A stretch of DNA of 64,000 nt from Dulcicalothrix desertica PCC 7102 (GTDB lineage Bacteria; Cyanobacteriota; Cyanobacteriia; Cyanobacteriales; Nostocaceae), in the NCBI RefSeq assembly GCF_003991905.1, contig NZ_RSCL01000020.1, forward strand, positions 81,715-145,714, in the 5' to 3' direction. Each line of letters starts with the position of its first letter. The stretch's first letter is position 1. Made by a program: the position numbers and the translations under genes. This document shows positions 1 through 7,747 of the stretch, piece by piece. Under the pieces are notes generated by a model. That model did not search any database, was not told the origin of the DNA, and saw only the letters and a list, made by a program, of their open reading frames with translations.

Positions 1-78
1 CCAAAATCAAGACTATTCAGCAAATAGTCTTATCTACTTATTCAAATAAAACCAAAAATTTGGTGCTAGTAGTTCACA

Positions 79-106
79 GTAGGGTGGGCATTGCCCACCT
101 TACTAC
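79..106. repeat. Dispersed intergenic palindrome (GGGTGGGCA/TTGCCCACC)
   Basis: A near-perfect inverted repeat with arms around GGTGGGCA and TGCCCACC, in the non-coding stretch downstream of nrtD. Similar GC-rich palindromes occur at 5734-5781, 15880-15897, 27272-27289, 32102-32125 and 56559-56577. The rest of 1-250 holds only a weak hairpin at about 10-31 (AAGACTATT/AATAGTCTT) and no gene I can support. Confidence 0.6.
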
Positions 107-251
107 ATTGTGCCCATTGTCTCTTCGTGGTTCCTTATCTTACACATAAGTATTGTGTATTAATGAACAATCTAAAAAGCTTTCTTATATACAAATTAGA
201 ACTAAGACGCAACTATATTGGTATCACCTGTAACCGTTTGAAAGTATCCAT

Positions 252-278
252 GAAAAAAACGCATTGAAGCAATGCGTT
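252..278 (-). terminator. Rho-independent terminator after nrtD
   Basis: Reading the minus strand there is an 8-bp stem (ACGCATTG, 3-nt loop, CAATGCGT) followed directly by a run of seven T. It lies about 28 bases after the nrtD stop codon, so it should end the nirA-nrtABCD transcript before any downstream narB. Confidence 0.8.
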
Positions 279-305
279 ATAAAAGATACTCACATAATTA
301 AAGCT

Positions 306-1136
306 CTATTCCTCTACATGAGCGCAACGACGATAGAGAAAATCGAGAGCATAATTACGAAGCTCGTAGTATTTAGTGTCTTCCATAATACGCTTGCGGT
401 TACGGGGACGAGAAAACGGAATATCAAGAACCTCGCCAATTTGTGCAGCAGGCCCATTGGTCATCATTACCAGTCGGTCAGCGAGAAACAAAGCTTCATC
501 AATATCATGCGTAATCATCAACACAGTAACTTGATGCTCACGCCAAATTTGTAGTAGTTCCTCCTGTAGCTCCTCTTTAGTAATAGCATCAAGGGCGCCG
601 AAAGGTTCATCAAGAATTAATACTTTAGGACGAATACTAAGCGCACGGGCAATCGCAACCCGTTGTTTCATCCCACCAGAAATTTGTGAAGGTCTTTTTT
701 CAGCAGCTTCTGTCAAACCTACCAGTGCTAAATGCTCTTTAACAATTGCCCTTTTTTCAGCTTCGATTTTTTCGGGGAAAACCGCATCAACAGCCAAGTA
801 CACATTTTCAAATACCGACAGCCAAGGCAGCAAACAGTAATTTTGAAATACCATCATCCGGTCTGGGCCGGGTTCAGTAATGGGTGTATCTTGCAGCAGT
901 ACAACACCCTCAGTAGGAGTATTGAAACCCGAAATCATATTTAGCAGCGTTGACTTACCGCAACCAGAGTGACCAATTAAGCAAACAAACTCACCCTCAC
1001 GAACCTTAAGGTCTATTCCATCAAGAACAGTGTAAGGACCATCTTTAGTTGGGTAAATCTTGCTAACGCCTTCGACGACTAAAAAATTGTCGGATGCTCT
1101 CGTGTCCTGTTGATTCGATTGAATTGTTGTTTGCAT
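306..1136 (-). CDS. nrtD: Nitrate ABC transporter ATP-binding protein NrtD
   Basis: ATPase subunit of the high-affinity nitrate/nitrite uptake transporter at the cytoplasmic membrane; it pairs with NrtC to drive import through NrtB. The 276-aa protein shows Walker A GHSGCGKST (about 55-63), the ABC signature ISGGMKQR, Walker B VLILDEPFGALD and the switch histidine in MITHDIDEA. It lacks the binding-protein-like C-terminal domain found on NrtC. It is the last gene of the operon, 89 bases after nrtC, and is followed by a terminator. Single-domain ATPase architecture plus position after nrtC makes NrtD rather than CmpD or TauB the best call; the nirA linkage argues against the bicarbonate paralogue. 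Confidence 0.95.
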   Translation of the reverse strand: MQTTIQSNQQDTRASDNFLVVEGVSKIYPTKDGPYTVLDGIDLKVREGEFVCLIGHSGCGKSTLLNMISGFNTPTEGVVLLQDTPITEPGPDRMMVFQNYCLLPWLSVFENVYLAVDAVFPEKIEAEKRAIVKEHLALVGLTEAAEKRPSQISGGMKQRVAIARALSIRPKVLILDEPFGALDAITKEELQEELLQIWREHQVTVLMITHDIDEALFLADRLVMMTNGPAAQIGEVLDIPFSRPRNRKRIMEDTKYYELRNYALDFLYRRCAHVEE

Positions 1137-1163
1137 ATTATTTAAGGTAATGATGGGTAATTA

Positions 1164-1229
1164 AGAAACCGGGTTTCTGGTTCGATATTGTTCGTACAAT
1201 TAAAAATTTTCTAGAAACCCGGTTTCTAG
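1164..1229. repeat. Paired GAAACC/GGTTTC palindromes between nrtC and nrtD
   Basis: Two related palindromes: 1164-1178 (AGAAACC, one base, GGTTTCT) and 1211-1229 (CTAGAAACC, one base, GGTTTCTAG). The second overlaps the nrtC stop codon (TAG, 1228-1226 on the minus strand). The two can also pair with each other around a 32-base loop. There is no T tract, so an mRNA stability or processing element is more likely than a terminator. Confidence 0.7.
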
Positions 1230-3229
1230 AAGAACATTTCTTCGATGCGTATTTGGCGCTTGATTTCTAAACTGTTGAGATATTCAATTGGGTCTGATGG
1301 GTTAAAAACTTTGCCATCAAATAAATGAATTGGGTTATCCCATCCAATATCAAGAACACCTAAGTCGCGTGCTGCGGCGCCAAATATGTCTGGACGGCAA
1401 ACTCGTTCAATGACTTCTACCCAGTTTTTTGGGAATGGTATTAAACCCCAACGTGCCATCTGTGTCATCATCCACAGTATTTCTGTACGGTTGGGACAAT
1501 TTGTTTTATTGACAAAAAATCTAATATATGATGTTAACTCTTGCGGTTTACTACCATCTGCGCGTTCGTAAGGTGCTACAAAACCAGGACGGACGTACAC
1601 AGGGTCTATATCAAGATATTCAGGACGACAGATAATTTTAAGAATTTCTTCTCGGTTGCGAAGGTCGTCACAATATTCGCAAGCTTCTAATAAAGCTTTA
1701 ATAAGAGCAAGATAAGTTTCGGGATATTGTTGCGCCCATTCTTCTCTCACTCCCAAAACTTTAGCAGGTTGTCCCGCCCAAATTTCTAAAGCTGTCGCAG
1801 CAACAAAACCTGCCTTTTTGTGAACTGCCATATAATTCCAGGGTTCACCAGCGCAGTAACCATCTAGTGTTCCAGCTTGAAGTTGCGAAGCCATTTGCAT
1901 TGGTGGTAATACAGTCAAATTCACATCTAGGTCAGGGTCAATACCACCAGCAGCTAACCAATAACGCAAAATAAAGTTCTGCATTGACGTAGGATGCACA
2001 ACTCCCATATTCATAACATGGTCAGCATCCGCGTTAATTGCAGCTTTCAAATCTGAGACAGTTCTAACTCCCTGGTCGTATAATTTTTTACTTAAAGTAA
2101 TTGCGTTAGCATTCCGGGAAAGATTAAGCGCGTTAACTACAGGAATTGGGGTTTTACCACCGGCGCCTAAAGTTAAGGCTAGGGGCATTCCTGCTACCAT
2201 TTGAGCAGCATCAAGTCTACCAGTTCCAACCCCAAATGCGATATCCTTCCAACTAGTTTCGCGAGTCAGGTTAATTTCTTCTAATCCGTATTTAGCGAAA
2301 AAACCTTTTTCTTTAGCTACAATTAAAGGCGCCGTGTCAGTTAAAGGTAAAAAGCCAATATCGAGATTGATTTTCTCTAAACCGTTGCGGGATACTAATA
2401 TTGGTGTAGCGGTCTTTTGAACAAGTTTCGCTTGTTGACGCTTCTTAGCTTGCTTCTGCTGATTAAGGAAATTTATTATTTCATTCCGCATGTTGTAATA
2501 ATCTGGATGATTAACAACTTCCATTCTTTGACGAGGACGCGGAATGTCTACTTCTAAAATTTGACCAATATGTGCTTCTGGTCCATTTGTCAACATCACA
2601 ATGCGGTCAGAAAGCAATAATGCTTCATCAACATCATGCGTTACCATCACACAAGTTAATTTGTTTTCGTTGCAGATTTTCATTAGCTGTTCCTGCAACC
2701 CACCTCTTGTCAATGCATCGAGGGCGCCAAAAGGTTCATCGAGTAATAGTAATTTTGGACGAATTGCCAAAGCGCGCGCTATTGATACCCGTTGTTTCAT
2801 ACCACCAGATAATTCTGATGGTAGTTTATTTGCATGGCGCCGTAGTCCCACCATATCAATATTGTGTTCGATAATTGAGCGACGCTCACCTTTGGGCTTG
2901 TCTTGGTAAACTTCATCAACAGCCAAAGCGATATTATCACGAACACTCAACCAAGGCAGCAACGAGTAGTTTTGAAACACCACCATTCGGTCGGGTCCAG
3001 GTTCGCGTATTTCACGTCCTTCAAGTGTTACACCGCCAATCGAGGCACGGTCTAACCCCGCAATAATATTAAGTAAAGTCGATTTACCACAACCAGAATG
3101 CCCAATTAGTGAAATAAACTCACCTTGTTGAATCTTCAATTCAATATTTTTGAGGGCAATATAAGTCTTACCATTGGGTAAATCGAATACGCGGTCAATA
3201 TGGTCTACTTCAACAAAACAAGTTGTCAT
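1226..3229 (-). CDS. nrtC: Nitrate ABC transporter ATPase/binding-domain fusion NrtC
   Basis: Second ATPase subunit of the nitrate transporter. Residues 1 to about 265 are an ABC ATPase (Walker A GHSGCGKST at 43-51, signature LSGGMKQR, Walker B LLLLDEPFGALD). From about 280 to the end the protein is homologous to the periplasmic binding protein NrtA (start of domain near LDIGFLPLTDTAPLIVA). This 667-aa fusion is diagnostic of NrtC and its bicarbonate relative CmpC. In NrtC the C-terminal domain is known to mediate ammonium-responsive inhibition of transport. The stop codon lies inside a palindromic repeat. Between this gene and nrtB is a heptad repeat tract. Confidence 0.95.
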   Translation of the reverse strand: MTTCFVEVDHIDRVFDLPNGKTYIALKNIELKIQQGEFISLIGHSGCGKSTLLNIIAGLDRASIGGVTLEGREIREPGPDRMVVFQNYSLLPWLSVRDNIALAVDEVYQDKPKGERRSIIEHNIDMVGLRRHANKLPSELSGGMKQRVSIARALAIRPKLLLLDEPFGALDALTRGGLQEQLMKICNENKLTCVMVTHDVDEALLLSDRIVMLTNGPEAHIGQILEVDIPRPRQRMEVVNHPDYYNMRNEIINFLNQQKQAKKRQQAKLVQKTATPILVSRNGLEKINLDIGFLPLTDTAPLIVAKEKGFFAKYGLEEINLTRETSWKDIAFGVGTGRLDAAQMVAGMPLALTLGAGGKTPIPVVNALNLSRNANAITLSKKLYDQGVRTVSDLKAAINADADHVMNMGVVHPTSMQNFILRYWLAAGGIDPDLDVNLTVLPPMQMASQLQAGTLDGYCAGEPWNYMAVHKKAGFVAATALEIWAGQPAKVLGVREEWAQQYPETYLALIKALLEACEYCDDLRNREEILKIICRPEYLDIDPVYVRPGFVAPYERADGSKPQELTSYIRFFVNKTNCPNRTEILWMMTQMARWGLIPFPKNWVEVIERVCRPDIFGAAARDLGVLDIGWDNPIHLFDGKVFNPSDPIEYLNSLEIKRQIRIEEMFF

Positions 3230-3237
3230 CTTAATTT

Positions 3238-3388
3238 TAGTTAGGAGTTAGGAGTTAGGAATTAGGAGTTGGGATTTAGGAGTTAGGAGTTGGGAATTAG
3301 GAGTTAGGAGTTGGGAATTAGGAGTTAAGAATTAGGAGTTGGGAGGAACGGAATATAACTCCTCACTCCTCACTCCTAACTCCTAACT
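3238..3388. repeat. Heptanucleotide short tandem repeat (TTAGGAG-type) tract
   Basis: About fifteen consecutive 7-base units of the TTAGGAG/TTGGGAA/TTAGGAA type run from 3238 to about 3343. A short reverse-complement run of ACTCCTC/ACTCCTA units follows at about 3358-3386. The two runs are complementary and can fold into a hairpin inside the nrtB-nrtC intergenic RNA. Short tandemly repeated heptamers are typical of filamentous heterocystous cyanobacteria. Confidence 0.85.
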
Positions 3389-4261
3389 TTATTTTTGTTC
3401 TGCTGGAATTACCAAGCTGGCAACAAAACCAATGGCGCGGTCGAGCAAAAGACCAACTACACCTATGTAAACTAGTGCTAATACAACTTGACCCATATCG
3501 CCACTATTGTAAGCATCCCAAATAAAGAAACCTAAACCGCCGGCGCCGTCGCTACTACCTGCGTTAACCATTTCGGCAGCAACAATAGCTAACCATGCTA
3601 AACCAATCCCAATTCGTAATCCGCTGAAAATATAAGGAACTGCTGCGGGAAATAATATCTTGAAGAAGTATTTTCTTCCTTTTAATCTCAACACTCTTGC
3701 GACGTTGCGATAATCTTGAGGAATTTGCTGTACTCCAGTTGTGGTATTGATCACAATTGGCCAAACAGCGGTGATAAAAATTACGAAGATTGCTGCAACT
3801 TCGCTTTTACTAATACCACCCAAAGTGGGTACAGCAGATAAAGCAATAGGCAACCAAGCGAGCGGAGGAACTGTTCGTAATATTTGAAAAATAGGGTCTA
3901 GTGCTTCAAACATTAAACGGTTAGTTCCGGTTAGCACACCTAAAGCAATACCAATAGTAGCTGCGAAGAAGTACCCATAACCAACCCGTTGCAAACTGGC
4001 AAGTAATTGGAATGCCAAACCTTTACCATCGTCATCATCCAGAAAAGGATTGAACAGAAGTTTTTGAACTGTGGGGTCTGAAAGAATTTTGATTGGCCCA
4101 GGAAATTCAGAAGAAGGCGCCGAACAAAGTATTTGCCAAACGACTAAGAAAATTAAAACAGCAACTAAAGGAGGAATTGCTTTTTTAGAATTTTTTCCGA
4201 TTTGAGCAACTAGTTTACTGCTACTATTCTTAGTAGAAAATCTGCCTGCTTGTACTGCCAT
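3389..4261 (-). CDS. nrtB: Nitrate ABC transporter permease NrtB
   Basis: Integral membrane permease of the nitrate/nitrite transporter. The 290-aa protein has a basic cytoplasmic N-terminus, a first membrane segment near 32-48 (AVLIFLVVWQILC) and several more hydrophobic segments. The cytoplasmic EAA-type loop sits around RVLRLKGRKYFFKILFPAAV, where NrtC and NrtD dock. Length and motif fit the NrtB/SsuC/TauC permease family. It lies 104 bases after nrtA on the same strand. The downstream gap to nrtC is filled by a heptad repeat. Confidence 0.95.
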   Translation of the reverse strand: MAVQAGRFSTKNSSSKLVAQIGKNSKKAIPPLVAVLIFLVVWQILCSAPSSEFPGPIKILSDPTVQKLLFNPFLDDDDGKGLAFQLLASLQRVGYGYFFAATIGIALGVLTGTNRLMFEALDPIFQILRTVPPLAWLPIALSAVPTLGGISKSEVAAIFVIFITAVWPIVINTTTGVQQIPQDYRNVARVLRLKGRKYFFKILFPAAVPYIFSGLRIGIGLAWLAIVAAEMVNAGSSDGAGGLGFFIWDAYNSGDMGQVVLALVYIGVVGLLLDRAIGFVASLVIPAEQK

Positions 4262-4365
4262 CTTTTATATTTTACTTATTTTTGTAGTGGGGATTTGCAA
4301 CGAATTTTAACGGATGTAACGGATAGGAAGAAGCAATCATCCGTTACATCCGTTGCATCCGTTGC

Positions 4366-5694
4366 CTAGGCTTTCTTGATTTTTAATCCTTTGAGATAAC
4401 CTGCGGAGTCAGCGGGGTCAAATTTAATTCCGAGAATATCTTCAACACCGCGCGAGTCGCTAGCAGGAATTGCAGCTTCTTGTCCGATAGCTTTAGCTGC
4501 TTCTTTCCACATATCTTCACGGTTTACTTTTGCAATCAAAGCTTTAACATCAGTGTCAGCAGGAAGTTGACCCCAGCGTATATTTTCAGTTATAAACCAG
4601 GTATCGTGACTCTTATAAGGGAATGAAGAATTATCATTCCAGAATTTCATTGCTACTGGACTTGCTGTTTCAATTCGACCTGTACCATAGTCTATTTTAC
4701 CTTTGGAACGGTCGCTAATAGCAAGAGCATCTACTTTTAAATACTTACCAGTTGCAATTATTTTAGACATTTCGTCTTTATTTTCAGGCTTATCGCACCA
4801 AATTTGCGCTTCTTGCACTGCCATTAATATTGCTTTAGCTGCATTGGGATTCTTTTCTACCCAGTCAGCGCGCATTGACAAAGCTTTTTCTGGGTGGTCT
4901 TTCCACATTTCACCAGTCACTAACGCAGAATAGCCAGTTTGTTCTTGAATGAGTTTGCCATTCCAAGGTTCTCCAACACAGAAAGCATCCATCTTACCTG
5001 CTTTCATACTGGCAACCATTTGTGGTGGTGGGATAACTATGATTTCTACATCTTTTTCGGGGTCGATACCACCTGCTGCTAACCACGAACGCATCCACAA
5101 ATCGTGGGTTCCACCTGGGAATGTGACTGCACAAGTTAGCTTTTTACCACCAGCTATAGCTTGCTTCAGTGGTGAACTATCTTTTCCTATCTTTAAGTCT
5201 TTATATTTATTTGATACCGAAATTCCCTGACCGTTGGTATTCAAGCGTGCCAAAATTTGCATTGGCAACGGTTGTTTTGTCTTAGTAATGGCGCCAGCAG
5301 TCATCAAATAAGGCATTGGGCTGAGAATGTGCGCTCCATCGATGCCACCTTGAGCAGAACCGAGTTCTAAGTTATCGCGTGTTGCTGCCCAAGATGTTTG
5401 TTTGACAACTTGAACATCGGTCATTCCATATTTTTGGAATAGTCCTTTTTCAAAAGCAATAATTAACGGCGCCGAGTCGGTTAAAGCAATGAATCCTAGT
5501 TTGGCTGATTTGGTTTCAACTTTGGGAGCATTTGCAACAGTCGTCACATTTGCTGCTGGTTTTGCTGTGTTACTTGTCGAAGCTCCAGAATTGTCAGCAT
5601 TAGACCCATTTGATGAACAACCGTTTGCGATAATGGCGCCCGCTGCGGTAATACCTGCGGTGATGATGAATTTTCTTCTGGAGAGATTTGTCAT
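4366..5694 (-). CDS. nrtA: Nitrate/nitrite-binding lipoprotein NrtA
   Basis: Periplasmic solute-binding component that captures nitrate and nitrite for NrtB. The 442-aa precursor starts with a twin-arginine-like signal (SRRKFIITAG) and a lipobox ending in IIANGC at about residue 26, so it is probably lipid-anchored. A low-complexity Ser/Asn/Ala linker follows (about 27-60). The binding fold starts at KLGFIALTDSAPLIIA and parallels the C-terminal half of NrtC. It sits 91 bases after nirA. The family includes the bicarbonate binder CmpA; the operon context decides for nitrate. Confidence 0.95.
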   Translation of the reverse strand: MTNLSRRKFIITAGITAAGAIIANGCSSNGSNADNSGASTSNTAKPAANVTTVANAPKVETKSAKLGFIALTDSAPLIIAFEKGLFQKYGMTDVQVVKQTSWAATRDNLELGSAQGGIDGAHILSPMPYLMTAGAITKTKQPLPMQILARLNTNGQGISVSNKYKDLKIGKDSSPLKQAIAGGKKLTCAVTFPGGTHDLWMRSWLAAGGIDPEKDVEIIVIPPPQMVASMKAGKMDAFCVGEPWNGKLIQEQTGYSALVTGEMWKDHPEKALSMRADWVEKNPNAAKAILMAVQEAQIWCDKPENKDEMSKIIATGKYLKVDALAISDRSKGKIDYGTGRIETASPVAMKFWNDNSSFPYKSHDTWFITENIRWGQLPADTDVKALIAKVNREDMWKEAAKAIGQEAAIPASDSRGVEDILGIKFDPADSAGYLKGLKIKKA

Positions 5695-5733
5695 TACTTT
5701 GTTTATTTGTTTAGTAGTTGAATTATTAATCTT

Positions 5734-5781
5734 GTGGAATGGGCATCCATTGTGGAATGGGCATCCTTGCCCGTTCCAACC
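5734..5781. repeat. GGAATGGGCATCC dispersed repeat between nirA and nrtA
   Basis: Two direct copies of TGTGGAATGGGCATCC are followed by a complementary TGCCCGTTCC arm, forming a hairpin in the nirA-nrtA intergenic RNA. The same family occurs at 27272-27289 and 32084-32125. Confidence 0.7.
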
Positions 5782-5785
5782 CTTA

Positions 5786-7333
5786 CTATGTATTAACTAA
5801 TACCTTTGGTTTGGCGCCAAAGTGTGTAACTAGCAATTCTTGCAATACTGGCTGTAAATCATCACAAGGAACTCCTTTGGTAACGCAAGTTCCTAAATGC
5901 GCGTCTTTGCCAACTTTGCCACCCATGTAAATATCAACACCTTCGACAGGTTTGCCATTTTTACGCGCTTTGGTTCCCATCAAGCCAATATCCGCTACTT
6001 GAGGTTGTCCGCACGAGTTTGGACACCCTGTCCAATGAATGCGTACTGGTTGAGTCATTTCTAACTCAGATTCTAACGCTTTTATCATTGCTAGCGCACG
6101 GTTTTTGGTTTCTATCAACGCAAAATTACAGAACTGGGCGCCTGTACAAGATACCAAAGCGCGTGTAAGTGGTTCGGGATTAATTTTAAACTTTCCAAGC
6201 AGAGATTCTGTAAAAAATGATGCCAAACGCACATCAGATATATTGGGAATAACAATATTTTGTTCTACAGTGAGCCGAATCTCACTAGTCCCATAAACCT
6301 CTGCTAGACGGGCAATTTCAAACATATCTTCTGCATACAACCGACCCACCGGAATCTGCAATCCTGCGTAGTATAAATCTGATTGTTTTTGTTTATGTAT
6401 ACCAATATGATCTCGTTTTTCCCAGTCGATTTCGTCGTGTGCGGCGCCTGGTAAAAGTGATTTACCCAAACGCAACTCGACTTCTTCACGAAACCTTTCT
6501 AAACCCCACTCATCAATTAACCACATTAAACGTGATTTTTGACGGTTCGCACGTAATCCATTATCGCGGTAAACCTCCAAAATGGCTCGGCATACAGCTA
6601 CCACATCTTGTGGAGGAACCCAAGCATTTAGAGGAATAGCAGCATCACAACGTTTAGCTGAGAAGAATCCACCCACTAATATATTGAATCCAAAATTTCC
6701 ATCTGTAAATGCAGGCACAAATGCTAAGTCATTTATTTCTGCATGAACCGAATTGTCCCGTCCTCCAGTAATTGCGATATTAAATTTACGCGGCAGATTT
6801 GAAAACTCGGCGTTACCAACTCCATTGTTGGTAATCATCGCCTGGATTTGTTCAACCAACTCGCGCGTATCATACAATTCTGAAGCGTCTAATCCAGCAA
6901 TTGGGTCGCCAGTAATATTACGGACGTTATCCATCCCAGATTGAACAGAAGTTAACTCAACTTCTCGGAATCGATTGAAAATTTCTGGTAAATCTTCGAT
7001 TCGTATACCGCGCAATTGAAAATTCTGCCTGGTAGTAATATCAGCACAACCATCGTCACCGTACCGCTGAACTACTTCGGCTAACACCCGCATTTGTGAA
7101 GAATTAAGAATACCATTCGGCAATCGTAACCGCATCATAAATTTACCAGGTGTAACAGGGCGAAAAAACACACCTAACCACTTCAGTCGATGGTCACGGT
7201 CGGTTTCGTCCATCGCTTCCCAACCTAGCGTTGCAAATTTTTCAAGTTCTGCCTTAACGGAAAGTCCGTCTTTTTCTGCTTTTAATTTTTCAAACTTGTT
7301 TTGACTGGTAGTATTGATAGTGGCTGCTGTCAT
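5786..7333 (-). CDS. nirA: Ferredoxin-nitrite reductase NirA
   Basis: Reduces nitrite to ammonium with six electrons from ferredoxin, using sirohaem and a [4Fe-4S] cluster, in the cytoplasm. The C-terminal half carries the four cluster/sirohaem cysteines: CTGAQFC followed by CPNSC. Two sulfite/nitrite reductase ferredoxin-like half-domains are visible (RLPNGILNSSQM and RLYAEDMFEIA regions). I chose the ATG at 7333 (515 aa, MTAATINTT) because GGAAG sits five bases upstream and the N-terminus then matches cyanobacterial NirA. An in-frame ATG at 7345 and a TTG at 7360 also exist. It is first in the nirA-nrtABCD operon with a leader of about 150 bases below an NtcA promoter. Confidence 0.96.
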   Translation of the reverse strand: MTAATINTTSQNKFEKLKAEKDGLSVKAELEKFATLGWEAMDETDRDHRLKWLGVFFRPVTPGKFMMRLRLPNGILNSSQMRVLAEVVQRYGDDGCADITTRQNFQLRGIRIEDLPEIFNRFREVELTSVQSGMDNVRNITGDPIAGLDASELYDTRELVEQIQAMITNNGVGNAEFSNLPRKFNIAITGGRDNSVHAEINDLAFVPAFTDGNFGFNILVGGFFSAKRCDAAIPLNAWVPPQDVVAVCRAILEVYRDNGLRANRQKSRLMWLIDEWGLERFREEVELRLGKSLLPGAAHDEIDWEKRDHIGIHKQKQSDLYYAGLQIPVGRLYAEDMFEIARLAEVYGTSEIRLTVEQNIVIPNISDVRLASFFTESLLGKFKINPEPLTRALVSCTGAQFCNFALIETKNRALAMIKALESELEMTQPVRIHWTGCPNSCGQPQVADIGLMGTKARKNGKPVEGVDIYMGGKVGKDAHLGTCVTKGVPCDDLQPVLQELLVTHFGAKPKVLVNT

Positions 7334-7494
7334 AATCGCTTCCATTACGTCGTAGTTCAATGCTCCGGTGACCGTATCCCAATATCAACCGTTTTGGTTT
7401 GCGCTATTGCACCCAAATTACCGGGATGAAATATACACGTTTGTACGTTAAGAGCGAGGCTTAGATACTGGGTTAGTAACTCTTTACATAACTT

Positions 7495-7536
7495 AAGTTA
7501 ATGTTGAGTGAGAGCAAAAATCGTATAAATTGTTAC
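7495..7536 (-). promoter_or_regulatory. NtcA-activated class II promoter of the nirA operon
   Basis: A perfect NtcA consensus GTA-N8-TAC lies at 7523-7536, extended symmetrically to TCGTA-N8-TACGA. Reading the minus strand, exactly 22 bases further on is TAACTT (7500-7495), matching the TAN3T -10 box. GTAN8TAC-N22-TAN3T is the canonical architecture of nitrogen-controlled cyanobacterial promoters. Transcription should start near 7488. A bare GTAN8TAC occurs often by chance, but exact spacing and position make this convincing. Confidence 0.88.
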
Positions 7537-7561
7537 GATTTGTTAGAAAAAATGCACAATA

Positions 7562-7585
7562 CGGATGCCATCTATGTAACATCCG
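7562..7585. promoter_or_regulatory. Candidate LysR-type (NtcB?) operator upstream of nirA
   Basis: A perfect 6-bp inverted repeat CGGATG-N12-CATCCG lies just upstream of the NtcA site in the nirA promoter. NtcB, a LysR-family activator encoded nearby, is known to bind above NtcA at nirA in other cyanobacteria. Assigning this repeat to NtcB is inference from position only. A second palindrome, GTACATTTT-cccc-AAAAGTAC-like, lies at 7672-7692 closer to the divergent gene. Confidence 0.35.
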
Positions 7586-7747
7586 CATAAAATTAATCAA
7601 ATTTTAAGGAAAAAGCATCTTGTTATTGGGAAGTACAGGACAGCTAAGAGATAATGAGTACTAAGAACGTGCGTACATTTTCCCCAAAAGTACACAAGCA
7701 AATTTTTGAACTCTAAATTTCCTGAATACCTTTCATTACATTAAGAC

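Noticed and set aside
264-554. 96-aa plus-strand frame at the left edge
   Set aside because: It overlaps the nrtD 3' end and its terminator; a shadow of nrtD.
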